Positions 22,400 to 33,755 are shown, counted from the first letter of the stretch. The stretch is 64,000 nucleotides of DNA from Hawksworthiomyces lignivorus (GCA_002917075.1 NTMA01000016.1:186001-250000); one strand, 5' to 3'. Program-made: numbers and translations. Notes: a model not told the origin generated them from the letters alone.

Positions 22400-24642
22400 C
22401 TACGGCTTTTCGGTGCCTTGGACGTCACTATCGCGGTACTCGTAGTAGTCATAATCGTCGGTATCAGGATCGTCGTTATCCAGATCTTCATTATTCTGTT
22501 CATCTGCTTGTTGGCAAAAATTAATTATTTGTTTATATGCTCGCAGCCTTAGATGCGTGGAATGGGCAAGGCCAATAACCGACAAGCGATCGCCGACATT
22601 GGTCACTGATATTGATTGCACACCACATAACTACATACCTATTCTTGAGCTCTCGTGGACCAGTCTTTGTAACTGGAAAGCGTCTGTAGTTGACCACTCG
22701 AGCTTCGCGTACTGGTAGCGCCCTGCACGGTCCATGCACCATGACAGCATTGGACCTAATGTGAAGGAGAAGATGATAATCAAGAGGCCGCCGAGGAGAA
22801 TACAGGCTAGGCCGACGACACTAAATGACGCGAAGCCTTCTGCGCGAATTTTCTGCATTTGTATGCGTTAGTAGTCTGGCATCATACTCTTTGCACGGGC
22901 TGAGGAATTGGTAATATCTGTCAGTACCTGATTTGCACACAGTTCTTTTTCAATTGTCGTGTTTGGAAATGCGACAATGTCGGCAAACTTCGGGTCTGTG
23001 AATCCAATCGACGTCCTTAAGAAGAGGGCCTGTAATTCAGCCATGACCGTCGCGTGCCAGTGTTGCACCTCGAGCTGCCACTGATTGTCGGGCAGGAGGC
23101 CGAGGATTGGCCCATTGAGCCTATCCCGAGCCCTAAGGACATGAGTGCCGAGTAGCAAAATAGGGTCTCTTATTCTTGAGGAGCTGGCAAAGGTGGTCCG
23201 CCAAAGCCACCACACCCAGTCTCTGTCTTTCTTATTCATGAAACCATACAGTTCGTCTAAGGCGTCCCATGGGCTATTGAGCGCAGTACATTTCTTTTGT
23301 CTACTTAGGCCCGTAAGGCACCACTGCTCCTGTTCTTTGCAAGCTAGCGGCGCCCCCGGCTCGCTCTGGCGATAAAAGGTTGCGTTACCCCAGTCGCTAA
23401 CTTTGAGTTTGTGGACTACCGTAGTGTTCGTTGTTCCACCATACCAACCGTCGTCGGATGGACGCGAAAATAAAACACGGCCAGACGATAGGAAAAAGAC
23501 AGAAAGACTGCTATTTTGGGGAGTGAGCTCCGGAATGGGCAAGAAGCTAGAGCCGTTGGCGGAAATACTTCCATTATAATAATTGGAGTAATGAAGCCTA
23601 TATTCTTATTAGCATCTTGTACAACTAACTTGGTTCAATATAAGACACACCGAACGCTGAAGTCATGTAGTGTATCTTCGCTATTATGTGTTAACTCCTC
23701 GATGCTAGGATACCCATAGTCTGGAAACTGCGCAGTATAATTCATAGTTGTGCCGTTGACATTCTCCATAGGACCGTAGTAATAGGTGGTATAAGATTGA
23801 TTTGTAGCCTCATCATAAACGTGGGACCGGTAACCTTCTGTAATTAGAGGCCCACAATGTACTGTTCTTCTAAACTGGATTCTCTGGTTGGTAGGAGTGT
23901 TGCGACCAAGATCATAGTGGCTATCTAGGAATCCTGTATCTATAAACAAGTTCCCAGTTGCTGTCTTGCACATCTTGGTAGAAAAAGGACAGCCCGCATT
24001 CATATTTATTACTGCCGGAGATAGTTGCTTCCTAACATAAGTTCCACAGTTGACGCCGACAGCATCGGGCTGAGACGTATAACATTGGCGAGCGTAAGTT
24101 TCCGCAGTCATCATGTCGGCAACCACAAGTGGACCTTCAGCATCGCCAAATGTCGTCATATTATTAGCATTGTGTATATATGAACAATTCACACCAGATA
24201 ATAGCACTTCGCTGTTAACAAGGGTAGCAACGCGGGACGAGAAGCCGCCAACGAGAGCAAAGCCGACAAAAGAAGCCACAGCTAATCCAAAAGGTGGAAG
24301 TAGCCGCGCCCAGACTCTTTTCTTGTTGGCTCTCCAGGACAGCCCCATATCTGCTAGTGTCCAGAGGGCGCCTTCGGGATTCGGAGCATTGCGCAAGAAA
24401 ACCTGGCGTTGGTGATGAACGCCATCGCTAGGGCCGTCTTTTGAGTAGGCGTAGTGAAGAATAAGGCACCCAAGTCTCCAGAACCGTGTGCCGACAAGAG
24501 CCACAAAGAAAGCTAAGAAGGCGATCAACAGGTTGCCGTCTTGACGAGTAAGAGTGAAGGTAGCGCCGAGGACGCGACCCCTTGACCAGTCAGTCCAGGT
24601 TCCCAAGTGGACGCTATAAGCAGTTGTTGAGTCGGTTGACAT
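22400..24642 (-). CDS. Orphan fungal membrane protein with glycosylated ectodomain, four exons
   Basis: Exons 24642-23651, 23597-22928, 22852-22639 and 22605-22400 join in phase to 693 residues. I do not recognise a named domain. Hydrophobic segments lie near residue 40 (NLLIAFLAFFVALVG), near residue 115 (FGLAVASFVGFALVGG) and in exon 3 (SVVGLACILLGGLLIIIFSF). Between the second and third is a span of about 430 residues with many N-glycosylation sequons (NCS, NMT, NQS, NGT, NYT, NGS, NSS) and spaced cysteines, as expected for an extracellular or lumenal domain. The C-terminal tail is acidic (EDLDNDDPDTDDYDYYEY). The layout matches a widespread family of uncharacterised proteins in ascomycetes. 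The intron before exon 3 contains a clear ACTAAC branch site. Role unknown; a surface sensor or wall-associated protein would fit. Confidence 0.82.
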
Positions 24643-25789
24643 TCTTGATCTGATAATTGAAAACGAGATCTAGGAAGGAAGAAATGGTAATCAGTGATGT
24701 AGGATGTATAGAGCTGTCTGGGAACAAATGTCAGGAACAGGAGAGCAAGAAAAACTAAGACAAATCAAGACGAGATGGTGAAAAGATTTACACGTCCAAA
24801 TACAAAACGTTGCCGATAATCTCTCCTCATAAGGCAGCTAATAGCAAAGACATGAAGATAGGGAAATTCACAAGCAGTTCAGGATAAAGACGTAAAGCCT
24901 CCCTGAGTATGGCTGTTAGTGATAACGCCACATATTAGATTGCGGCGCAGCTCCCGTGTGCTGCTGTTGGTGCCGGATAAATACAATACGTTGACATATC
25001 ATCTAGGATCAGCCACTCAAGACGCTATCTCTTGATGATGATATACGAATTATGCCGTCCCAAGCTAGATCCCGCCAGGCTCCAATGCTTGTTTGATACG
25101 TATGTTTCTCTTGGTCGCAAGACATACTTGTCTTCAGAAATAGAACGTAGCTCTGATAGTATAGGCTTCTGAGTGAACTCAGCTGATTGCACCAGAGTGG
25201 CCTCTGTCTTCGCGTCTGAGGCAGGATTTACGAGAGTTTATTAGAGATGCGCAGAATCTTCGCATCTATCTGCCACAATTTCGAAAGATAAATTAATAAA
25301 AATCTTATTAGTCAGTGATAAATGGGACTAGGTTAAAAGCCGCACATATGTCATAGACATTTTCGGTTGGGAGGCAGAACACATCAGCCAAGCACAATCA
25401 CATAAAGAGTTGATGGAATGAGCATCAGAATGCGCGGTTTCAAACTAATTGCGCTATCAAACTGTATCACTGTAATATCCTTTCTCCCTTAGTGGATTAG
25501 AGAATATCTCTATTGGTTCATCATGTTCATCAACTTTTCTGCACTTATGAGTTTCGTGAACGGCTTTTCACGATCTAGGGTACGAATCAGAGGGTAAATT
25601 TGCCCGAGAAGATTCTCTCAAGACCACCGAGAACCAAGCGTCATCCCAAATTGGAGCATTTGGACGACCTAAAGGCCGCCTTTGCTGAGGTCGGTGTCAT
25701 GTAACTTAGTTGTAATTACATCCATTTCTCGCCCACTTTTTCGTCTCTGTTCTCAATATCTAATTCTTCGTCTCGTCTCCATTCCCTTT
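24643..25789. other. Non-coding spacer
   Basis: Upstream region of the membrane-protein gene and AT-rich sequence with no recognisable coding exons or RNA gene. Confidence 0.5.
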
Positions 25790-26405
25790 CAGCCATTCCT
25801 TTAACCCGCTCAGGCGGGTAGTTGGGTCTAACAGTAACCCGTCAAGGACCATCATGTTTCACCTCCCATTATGATCTTCCTTAACTAGTCCCGGCTTCGG
25901 CATGTTTGCAAGTTCACAGGTAAACCCCTAAGATCGCAGCATTTCTATAACTGTTGCCACCTTGATAGCGTTGACGGTGTCTTCACTCGGAAGACACCGG
26001 TCTACCAACTTTATCGCTAAGAGTCTCCCAAAACGAGTGCTCTAGATCATCGTAGTTCTCATATCTAATCCAGTCTTTTCTCAAGTGTGTCTTTCTTATC
26101 AGATCCTGCAGTGAATGGAGATTTGTGCCGAGGGGGCCAATTTTTGCGTCAGCCCAATCGATGGCGCCAACCAAATGGCACGATGTCTCCTCTACTATGA
26201 TGTTCGAATCTCCAAAGTCTTTACGTAAGAGGGCTATAGGAAGAGAGAATATGCTTGGTAAAGATGCTAGCACGGCACGGATTAACAGGTAATACCGGTC
26301 GGGAAGAGTGGCGAGTAAGATTTGTAGCTCTTTTTCGAACGTGTTAACTATATGTATCGAGGTAAGTTTGGTCGACCTCCTGCGGCGTCTTCTACGTAAC
26401 AGCAA
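25790..26405 (-). pseudogene. Aminoglycoside-phosphotransferase-like kinase relic
   Basis: The minus strand shows a clear C-terminal half of a fungal APH-type kinase: FGDSNIIVEETSCHLVGAIDWADAKIGPLG, which includes the metal-binding IDWAD, then HSLQDLIRKTHLRKDWIRYENYDDLEHSFW. After PVSSE the frame stops, and the homology resumes one frame over (DTVNAIKVATVIEMLRS) and then again past stops (GFTCELANMPKP, NMMVLDGLLLDPTTRL). The usual catalytic HGD is replaced by RKD and the N-terminal lobe is missing. With a frameshift, stops and a lost catalytic histidine this is a dead copy in an AT-rich region. Confidence 0.75.
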
Positions 26406-27322
26406 AAACTCTACGTCAAGTTAGATTACTATAGTTTGTAAAAGAGGTAGAAAACTAATAGATTTTACAATGTTTCGAATTAGGTTTGTACGGTAGTAGG
26501 TTATATTTTTATATGGTAATTTTCTAGTAAATCGTGTTTAAGTGTAAAGTCTAAACGACTCATTCCCTGTATACGAGACAAAATATAGACACGTAGAGGC
26601 TTACGCCTAGTCTTTATCGAGTCTCTGTCAAGCTACTGCCTAAACAATGCTTCTGGTACGAAGGTGCCAAAGATCTGACGGGCTAGACGAGCAGTGTCTA
26701 TCTTGAGCCTAAGAGACTTAAGACGGAACTAAACTATATATTCAAGGTCCGGCCCAGCCTAAAAGGTATAAGAGCAGACTCTCTGCACCACAACTAGCAC
26801 GGCTCCGTTGCTGCCGACGAGCTCCTTTGCCACAACATTGCAGGCTTCGCGGCGCGCGGACGTATTTGAGAAAAATAAAGCAATCTCATCGTCAACGTTA
26901 TATTCCTTGTTTTCCGAGGCCATGGCGTCAAGCTATTTATTGCTCAAAGAGGCGGGAGAGACAGATTACTCAGTGAACACACTTAAGGCTGGTCGAACAA
27001 ATTTCCATGTCCTGGAACTGGACCTTCATCCTCGACCCCACGGGGCCCCAATATATGCACATATGTGTGTAAATGAAATAGATGACTAAACCCACTTCAC
27101 GTCGTAACATCACAATGTCGTCGCAAAAAGCATTCAGAAATAACAACAATTATTGCAAATCACCACACAAGTTTGGTTTCTCTACAATACCCTACTCTGA
27201 CAATTGCCATGTCCCTTGAATTGCCTATAATCTAGGATCTATTAACTCTGCACGTGCCTCCGCCGCTTACATCTCAGCCCGAGCTTCTACGGCAACGGCC
27301 CAGTGTCACGAAGCGCGCTGGC
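26406..27322. other. Degraded AT-rich sequence
   Basis: Rich in TA steps with one 93-codon open frame at 26808-27089 that has no recognised motif. It may hold the decayed 5' part of the kinase relic; nothing further is supported. Confidence 0.4.
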
Positions 27323-27334
27323 ACAAATGTGATA

Positions 27335-27587
27335 TAGAGTTTAATCGTATATATTAGCCAATCCTGACTATTTACGTCTAATCTAGGTGGAACCCTCTCG
27401 GGCAGAAACCACCGCCTAATTAAGTGAAGATATTATTGTACAAAATAAGACAGTCTGAGTAGTAGTAGTAGTAGTAGTAGTTGAACAAAGGAGATTACAT
27501 TAATAGTGAGTAGGGCTACGTCTGTGACGTATCCTCCTCGATTTGGCCTGCCAAGTTGTACGCTGGTATACGCCCGCTCCGTTTGAG
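27335..27587 (-). repeat. 253-bp direct repeat, copy 1 (LINE 3' UTR)
   Basis: Nearly identical to 28034-28286, with about three mismatches. It contains seven AGT units in a row. It ends exactly at the ambiguous base 27588. Confidence 0.9.
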
Positions 27588-28737
27588 NGCCATCTAAGAA
27601 TGGCGAGAGAATTTACGCACGAATGGGTTCGGAGTTTATCAGTCTTAGGCCTTGATGAGAGCGTCCACCCAGTCGACTATCGTCTTAAAATACTCCGTTG
27701 ATGGTTCTTTATTAGGATACACGGAGAACGCATGCGGCAGGCTAGGATAGATCTTCAGCAGGAAGGGGTGAGCGCGTCGTTTGTTTCTGCACAGACAAGC
27801 CATTACTTACCCGCTGCTCTTCAGTGCTTCCGCATAAGCAAGTCTCTCATCTCCCAAAGGATTCATACTTGCAACTTGTATAACTTCATGCTACTAGTCA
27901 TTGCCCGTGGGGGCTGTTGAGATAGACAACCACAAGACGGGCAAAATTAAACTTACGCACTGGTAGCAACTTTACAAAAAACTCTACGAAAAGAAGACTA
28001 GCCAAGGGAGTGGCATCTGCTGTAGGAAGATAGTAGAGTTTAATCGTATTTATTAGCCAATCCTGACTATTTACGTCTAATCTAGGTGGAACCCTCTGGG
28101 GCAGAAACCACCGCCTACTTAAGTGAAGATATTATTGTACAAAATAAGACAGTCTGAGTAGTAGTAGTAGTAGTAGTAGTTGAACAAAGGAGATTACATT
28201 AATAGTGAGTAGGGCTACGTCTGTGACGTATCCTCCTCGATTTGGCCTGCCAAGTTGTACGCTGGTATACGCCCGCTCCGTTTGAGCCACCGTAGTACGG
28301 GACGGGCCGTCGGCCCTCCCGTATTCAGGCGGTGATTCAGGTCAGCCGGAGTCTGGGGCTATACCGGAGGTTTTCCTGCCGTATCGGGGCAGTACAGTAT
28401 TACGTGCTCTGGGGTCTCCTCCGCCACGCCGCAGACGCATAGGGGGGAGTCTCGGTTTTTGTGTATACGGTGGAGGTGCGCCGCCAGGCCGATATGGCCC
28501 GTACGTACCTGTGTCAACAGACTGCTTTCGGCTTTAGAGAGGTGTCTGTGGGCTCTGGCCACATCTCTGCCGGTCCACCGGGGAGATTGATTGGCAGGCC
28601 TCTGTCGGGGTTCGGTGAGCCGGTGCCAACGTTCTTGCCACTGGGCTAATGTACGGTCTTTATCCCAGGAGGCTAGAATGTCGTCGTATTTAGTACAGGG
28701 GTCTGTCGTGATACGACGGCGGCGGTTGCCGAGTGTG
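27337..28737 (-). mobile_element. 5'-truncated non-LTR retrotransposon (Tad-like LINE), rearranged
   Basis: A minus-strand frame ending at 28359 encodes the C-terminal end of a LINE ORF2 protein: LTQVRTGHIGLAAHLHRIH followed by a Cys/His cluster CVCGVAEETPEHVILYC, as found after the reverse transcriptase and RNase H regions of Tad-type elements. Downstream is a 3' UTR with a (TAC)n tract. The 14-bp sequence ACAAATGTGATATA flanks the whole unit at 27323-27336 and 28738-28751, as a target-site duplication would. The 3' UTR is present twice (27335-27587 and 28034-28286), so the interior is duplicated, recombined or misassembled; a single N lies at 27588, exactly at the end of the first copy. The element cannot move by itself. 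Confidence 0.78.
28034..28286 (-). repeat. 253-bp direct repeat, copy 2 (LINE 3' UTR, joined to ORF2 end)
   Basis: Second copy, contiguous with the ORF2 remnant toward higher coordinates. Toward lower coordinates it abuts sequence that does not match the target-site duplication. Confidence 0.9.
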
Positions 28738-28871
28738 ACAAATGTGATATAAGATGTGAGGATAATGCGAAAAACTGCATGGTCGGATACACAATTTTTC
28801 TGTTCAAGCTGTAAGGCACCTGCGTTTGCAGATGTGGTGATAATGTGCAATCAGTAGAAAAAGATGACATG

Positions 28872-28920
28872 GCTTGATTCAAATTCAAATTCAAATTCAA
28901 ATTCAAAAAAAAAAAAAAAA
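28872..28920. repeat. ATTCAA microsatellite followed by an A16 tract
   Basis: Four to five copies of ATTCAA run into a homopolymer of A, 60 bp from the tRNA-Met 3' end. It may be the tail of another retroposed sequence or simple expansion. Confidence 0.8.
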
Positions 28921-28979
28921 CAATACCGTGAATATATTTCCGATCATTAATAGCGTAGAATAAAGAGAAAGAAAAAAAT

Positions 28980-29053
28980 TGGGATTGACGGGATTCGAAC
29001 CCGCGATCTTAAGATTATGAGACTTACGCGATAACCAGCTGCGCCACAATCCC
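28980..29053 (-). tRNA. tRNA-Met(CAT), elongator type
   Basis: The minus strand folds with a perfect acceptor stem GGGATTG/CAATCCC, D-arm GGCGCAGCTGGTTATCGC, anticodon loop CTCATAA (anticodon CAT) and a T-arm with GGTTCGAATCC. The T:T mismatch at the base of the anticodon loop is also found in yeast elongator tRNA-Met. Discriminator A. No intron. Confidence 0.95.
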
Positions 29054-29726
29054 TATTTGCTTGTGGAAAATTGTGGTCGTTTCTAGAATGATATACACAA
29101 ACAATACTGTAGGCTAGTTAAAGTTTGTAGGGGAAAGCTGGTAAGTTTAGGGGATTGCTATCTATAAGAGCACGTGAGGCACGTGATGACAAGTCCATAG
29201 ACTGGGAGCAGGAGGCCGCGAGTCCCTGTCGAGAAGCAAGAAAGGATAAGGCTCACATTTCCTAATCGGGGTGACCGCCAGTTCTGGTGGTCGCAACAGC
29301 GGCTCCAGGCTTACAAGACAAAAGTGGCAGCTATGCTTGCGGGATGTAATAAGACGGTGCTAATATTTTATTCGAAGTTTGGGAGATCCGTATCGATCAA
29401 AGGCCTACGAAACAACACTGTGTTAATGTTATTATGTTGGTTTACTTTTCGCGAACGCGGAGCCTCCTGCTTTTGCCGACTCGTGAATTGCTTGAAATAG
29501 AGTGTCACGGGAGCAAGTCGATAAAAAAAAAAAAAAAATGAAACGGATAAATAGAACTCTACCCTCGCATTAATGCCTGTAAATCACCGGATAGCCCTTA
29601 GAAGCCGAGAAGTATCGTTCCCAATCTATGGACATGCCTACATATTCTCGTCTACTCCCGCCTTACTTGCACATTTGTCGCTCTAGTCTCATAAACCTTG
29701 TAATTTTCAGTACCCACTATATCACG
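29054..29726. other. Spacer with paired CACGTG boxes
   Basis: Two CACGTG hexamers lie 9 bp apart (29171-29176 and 29180-29185). The remainder has a T/A-rich tract near 29520 and no gene that I recognise. Confidence 0.5.
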
Positions 29727-30161
29727 ATGCTATCTCGGCCTCGGCTACGCACTAAGACTGGTTGTCTGTCCTGCCGTCGCCGCCGTACCGAAGAAAAACC
29801 ACGGTGCTGCGATTGCATTCGCCGAGGAGTCGAGTGCACTTGGCAAAATGCCTCGTTTGCTAGTATTTCCACCTCGACGGTGACTAATTCACCGTCTGCT
29901 TTCTGCCTAGTATCTACAACTACGGCCAACATACTCTCAACTTCTCCGGGAAATATTAAAACGACGATGGCAGTTCCGATGGTAGAGGCTACTCAATTAA
30001 CGGGAAAGATGCCTGTGTCCTCTCTGCCAGTCTCTGTCCTTCTTATTCATAGTGGATTTGGTTCTCGCAGTGCTGTTGCTCCGCCGCGACCTCGTCTTTC
30101 ACTATCACTCCAAGCTAGTCCACTAGGCTCGTGCTCAGTTAAAGAAAACAACGAGAGGTAG
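29727..30161 (+). pseudogene. Truncated Zn2Cys6 regulator lacking one zinc ligand
   Basis: From the ATG at 29727 the frame reads RLRTKTGCLSCRRRRTEEKP, then RCCDCIRRGVECTW, which is a fungal zinc cluster in layout. The expected KKCD segment after the four arginines is missing, so the third cysteine is absent and the two-zinc cluster cannot form normally. After the cluster there is a Ser/Thr-rich stretch and a stop at about 145 residues. No middle-homology domain follows within the next 500 bp. It looks like a decayed gene, or a small protein derived from one. It lies upstream of the CoA-transferase gene on the same strand and may once have regulated it. Confidence 0.6.
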
Positions 30162-30771
30162 GTTCTTCTTTCAAGTATCGTATCAGCGTGTAGTGAAAAA
30201 CAGCAAATGTGTTAGAAGCATTTCTCAAAGAGTTATAATATTCCCATGGGAGCGAAACTAGACATCCACCTCTGGACTTCGTAGAGATAAGAGTGCAAAT
30301 GTTGTGTATGACTGCTTGTACAAATCAAGCTATTGTAATATTCCTTCCAAAGATTGCTCCTCTAGAGCAACTATGTAAATATTGTATATTAATATATTAA
30401 TACGTAGCTTAGGCAAACTGCATCTGTGGTTTAGCTTGTTACGCTTACACTGAGCGGAGATGGGTCCCTTGAGTTTCTAGCCCCGGAAATGACGAGAAAC
30501 TACATCGGCGATATGTCCGGGAACTGGGTAGCATGTTAAACTTACCGCTGTATATCCGAGTTGTTAAGCTGAAGCTTCAAAGAAACATTTTACCACCTAA
30601 AGATTGGTGACACGGCCAGGCTCAAGGCTTTCGGAGCTAAATGGGGTGTCGTATAGACATGTTTTCTCTCCTATCTATGCTCCTTCTACAATGCCTTGCT
30701 GACTCTTTTTGCCTCCTCTCAAAATTGTGTCGAGCTATGCAGTTTTGTTGTCACATTTCACACCTTTGAAC
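30162..30771. other. Spacer and CoA-transferase promoter
   Basis: AT-rich sequence with no recognised coding remains of the zinc-cluster gene. It ends in a CT-rich leader before the ATG at 30772. Confidence 0.5.
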
Positions 30772-32124
30772 ATGGCACGACATCAGAGCATCGTCTCACT
30801 CTTTATGAAGCGTACAAACATCGTCACCAGGACTATTTCTACACGATCGCGACATGAACAACAGCATCTATTGCATAAAGTGAGCACAGATATGAGCACT
30901 TTACCTCTTTCTGGCATACGAGTCCTTGATTTGTCTCGCGTTCTAGCTGGCCCATTCTGCACTCAGATCCTTGCCGACTATGATGCTCCAGTCCTAAAAG
31001 TCGAACAGCCTGGCACTGGCGACGAAACTCGACTATGGCGCGCTTCGAACGAATCTCAACTCTGGAAAGACACAGCTACTCCAATTTCTCTTTATTACGC
31101 GGCTGTTAACCGTAACAAGCGGTCGATGACCCTCAATCTAAAAGATCCTATGGCCATCAAAATCGTGAAGCAGCTTGCTCGGGAGAGCGATGTTGTGATC
31201 CATAACTTTTTACCCGGTAAAATTGAGAAGATGGGATTGGGATACGAAGATCTCAAGCGCGGGAATGAACGACTGGTTTACGCCAGTATTTCTGGATACG
31301 GAAGCAACGGTCCAAATCGCGACCGCGCTGGCTACGATGCGATTGCGCTTGCGGAGTTTGGACTGTTGCATGTGACAGGCGAGCGTGATGGACCACCGAC
31401 AAAACCCGGAGTCGCTATTGGGGACATGTGCACGGGTCTTTATGCACATGGTGCCATCCTGGCAGCTTTGATACAAAGAGATAGAACTGGCGTTGGCGCC
31501 AAAATCGAGGGAAGTCTGTTCGAAACTAGGCTTAGTCTCTTGATCAACGTCGGTTTGACCGCCTTGAATTTAGAGCGGAGGAGAGGGGAGCGCTGGGGCC
31601 TGGGACATCCAAATCTAGTACCATACGGGGGATTTGAGACTAAGGATAAGAAGGTCGTCTTTCTTGCCGCGAACATCAACCGCCAGTGGGAGACACTTTG
31701 CACAAAAATTGGCATTGGCCACTTATTAAAAGAGCCCAGATACGCTACGAACGATGCGATAGTGGCGTGTCGGGAAGAGCTGAACAACATTATGCGGCAC
31801 ACGGTTGCCTTGAGAACAAAAGATGAATGGATGTGGTTGCTCAAGGGCTCAGGTTTGCCTTACGGAACAATTAACGATGTTGTTGAAGCGGTAGAGCATC
31901 CCCAGTCCACGGCGAGAGAAATGATCATGGATGTGCAAAATTTTGAGGCCTTGCGAGATGGACTGCTGAAATTGATCGCGTCAGCGATTAAAATAGTAGG
32001 CCAGAAGCTCAACGTCGTAAGGAGAAACCCGCCGACACTAGGCGAACACACCGAAGAAGTACTAGAGAATCTTGAATACACAACTGCTAAAGTAGCAAAA
32101 CTAAGAGATTATCATAGTGGTTAG
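30772..32124 (+). CDS. Family III CoA-transferase (CaiB/BaiF type), likely mitochondrial
   Basis: The 450-residue protein belongs to the formyl-CoA/succinyl-CoA transferase family, which moves CoA between carboxylic acids. Motifs are GIRVLDLSRVLAGPFCTQIL at the start of the fold, LKVEQPGTGDETR, the segment YASISGYG with GYDAIA, and GDMCTGLYAHGAILAAL, whose Asp is the expected catalytic residue. The first 45 residues are rich in Arg, Ser and Thr with few acids, consistent with a mitochondrial targeting peptide; the frame is open further up but only with a TTG, so I start at the first ATG. It resembles succinyl-CoA:glutarate (or similar dicarboxylate) CoA-transferases. It stands alone among degraded genes and has no obvious pathway partner here. 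Confidence 0.9.
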   Translation: MARHQSIVSLFMKRTNIVTRTISTRSRHEQQHLLHKVSTDMSTLPLSGIRVLDLSRVLAGPFCTQILADYDAPVLKVEQPGTGDETRLWRASNESQLWKDTATPISLYYAAVNRNKRSMTLNLKDPMAIKIVKQLARESDVVIHNFLPGKIEKMGLGYEDLKRGNERLVYASISGYGSNGPNRDRAGYDAIALAEFGLLHVTGERDGPPTKPGVAIGDMCTGLYAHGAILAALIQRDRTGVGAKIEGSLFETRLSLLINVGLTALNLERRRGERWGLGHPNLVPYGGFETKDKKVVFLAANINRQWETLCTKIGIGHLLKEPRYATNDAIVACREELNNIMRHTVALRTKDEWMWLLKGSGLPYGTINDVVEAVEHPQSTAREMIMDVQNFEALRDGLLKLIASAIKIVGQKLNVVRRNPPTLGEHTEEVLENLEYTTAKVAKLRDYHSG

Positions 32125-32479
32125 CTAGAGAACCCCAGTGAATCCTGTTTTACATAGGCAGGTATCAATGTATTAGGTTTTCGAGACTCGGTTTCCTGGA
32201 ATCAGTTTCATAGAACTGGCCACTTTCTGAACCTTCACGTCGCGGAGTCTGGACACGATACGGTGCTGGAGCTCAGGATTGTGGGTTCGTGAAATTTCAG
32301 AACGAATTGTCTAGGTCTGGATAGGCGAATCTCTAATCCTTGTACATAAGAATAAGCGACCACTGTCTCATCTCTAGCATGATATCTCGGGTACCCATGC
32401 GATGTGGTACTCGAAATATGCTACGGCTGACCTTAGATTTCTTCTGATTCGGCATCTTGCACTTGAATGATAAGGAAAA
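32125..32479. other. Spacer
   Basis: No gene seen; contains the 3' flank of the CoA-transferase. Confidence 0.5.
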
Positions 32480-32900
32480 CTATCCTCCCTGGTTCGTGTT
32501 GATAAGCTCCTTGTATCGAACAACATTCCAGGTGTGATCAGTTCCGTAACGGTAGCTGAAAGACACCGGCAACTGATCATCTCTCAGAACTTTCTCCAGT
32601 TCCTTTGGGCTATACACTACCGCAAAGTAAAACTCCCGTTGTTGGAGCAGGTCACAAAGCGTGCAGTCACGCCCAATGTTCCACCGGCCGTTGAACCAGC
32701 TCCCCATGCCCCCAGGCAATGATCCGGTATCAAGCAAAATAAACTGCGACGGCAATATTGTAGGTGTGTACTTTCATGTGAAGGAACTCCTCGTATGTTC
32801 CAATCGCTTCTATATATCTGGCGGTGTCGTTCTGGTATGAAGTAAGGAAATCAATGGGTATCTCTCTGGGATGTATCGTGCACAACAGTCATTGCATTAA
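32480..32900 (-). pseudogene. Unidentified coding remnant, two exons without a start
   Basis: A minus-strand exon (REIPIDFLTSYQNDTARYIE...EEFLHMK) joins in phase through a GTACAC...CGCAG intron to a second exon (DTGSLPGGMGSWFNGRWNIG, CTLCDLLQQREFYF, ending NTNQGG). The sequence has protein-like composition, but no start codon is found upstream before a stop, and the family is not recognised. It is probably a gene fragment. Confidence 0.35.
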
Positions 32901-33755
32901 AACTAAAACGAGTCGTTCACCGTATTCTAGACAACGCGGGTGTAATCCGACGCACTAGACCGATGATTTAGGCTGGTCTGAACTTCCTCAGCTCGATCAG
33001 TTTTCGCTCTGCATAGGTACCTCGCCGCGGCCTTACAGGAGACAAGCTCCTGCCCAGTCGACTAGGATGCTGTTGTCCTCGAATTAGGGATCTGAACTGT
33101 GAAGATCCGCCAAACGATGCTTGCGTCGACTGTTCCATCGTCCTTCGAAAATCTTTGTCGAGGGTCACCGTCGACTCGACGTGGGCGACTTCTTTGCTAG
33201 GTGCACAGCTGCGCTTTAGTCGGCGGGTGAGGTCTTTTAGGTCTTCTCGCTACTCTAGCTCAGGTTGTTTGCACCGAGAATTCGAATGTAGTCGTCGCGT
33301 TCCACTACTATGGTGGCAACCGCATTAGATACCAGAGACGAGAACGATCGCGACATGTTTTCTTGCTGCATGTGGAGCTTTCAGCTTGCAACGAAGGATG
33401 CAGTTATGATAGTACGAAAAGGTAATTGAAAGAAAGATAGTTGTAGCGATGCTTAAGAGGAGGTATGAAAAATTGGAATGCTAATCAGTCAAAAACTGCT
33501 GAGGGTTTGGCCAAAAAGCCTCTGTACTGTGATTCCAAGAGAGACCTGACGTCATGGCGTTATTACTCTCAGAGGCAAACAAAAAGACGCTGCGGAGGCA
33601 CTACTAGTGTGTCTATTTTACCATTATGTATTATCCGTTGCCTATCTCGTAGCTGCTACTCTAATTCATCACACTCATTTATTTGGCTGCCATCTTTCCC
33701 TAGTTTGATACCCTATTGCTAAACGAGCAGACGAAGACAACTCATATGATTTGTG
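32901..33755. other. Spacer with scattered short frames
   Basis: One arginine-rich minus-strand frame at 32968-33168 lacks an ATG. Nothing else is supported. Confidence 0.4.

Noticed and set aside
27469..27481. Run of AGT triplets considered as a CRISPR-like or functional repeat
   Set aside because: Simple microsatellite inside the LINE 3' UTR, present in both copies; there are no spacers.
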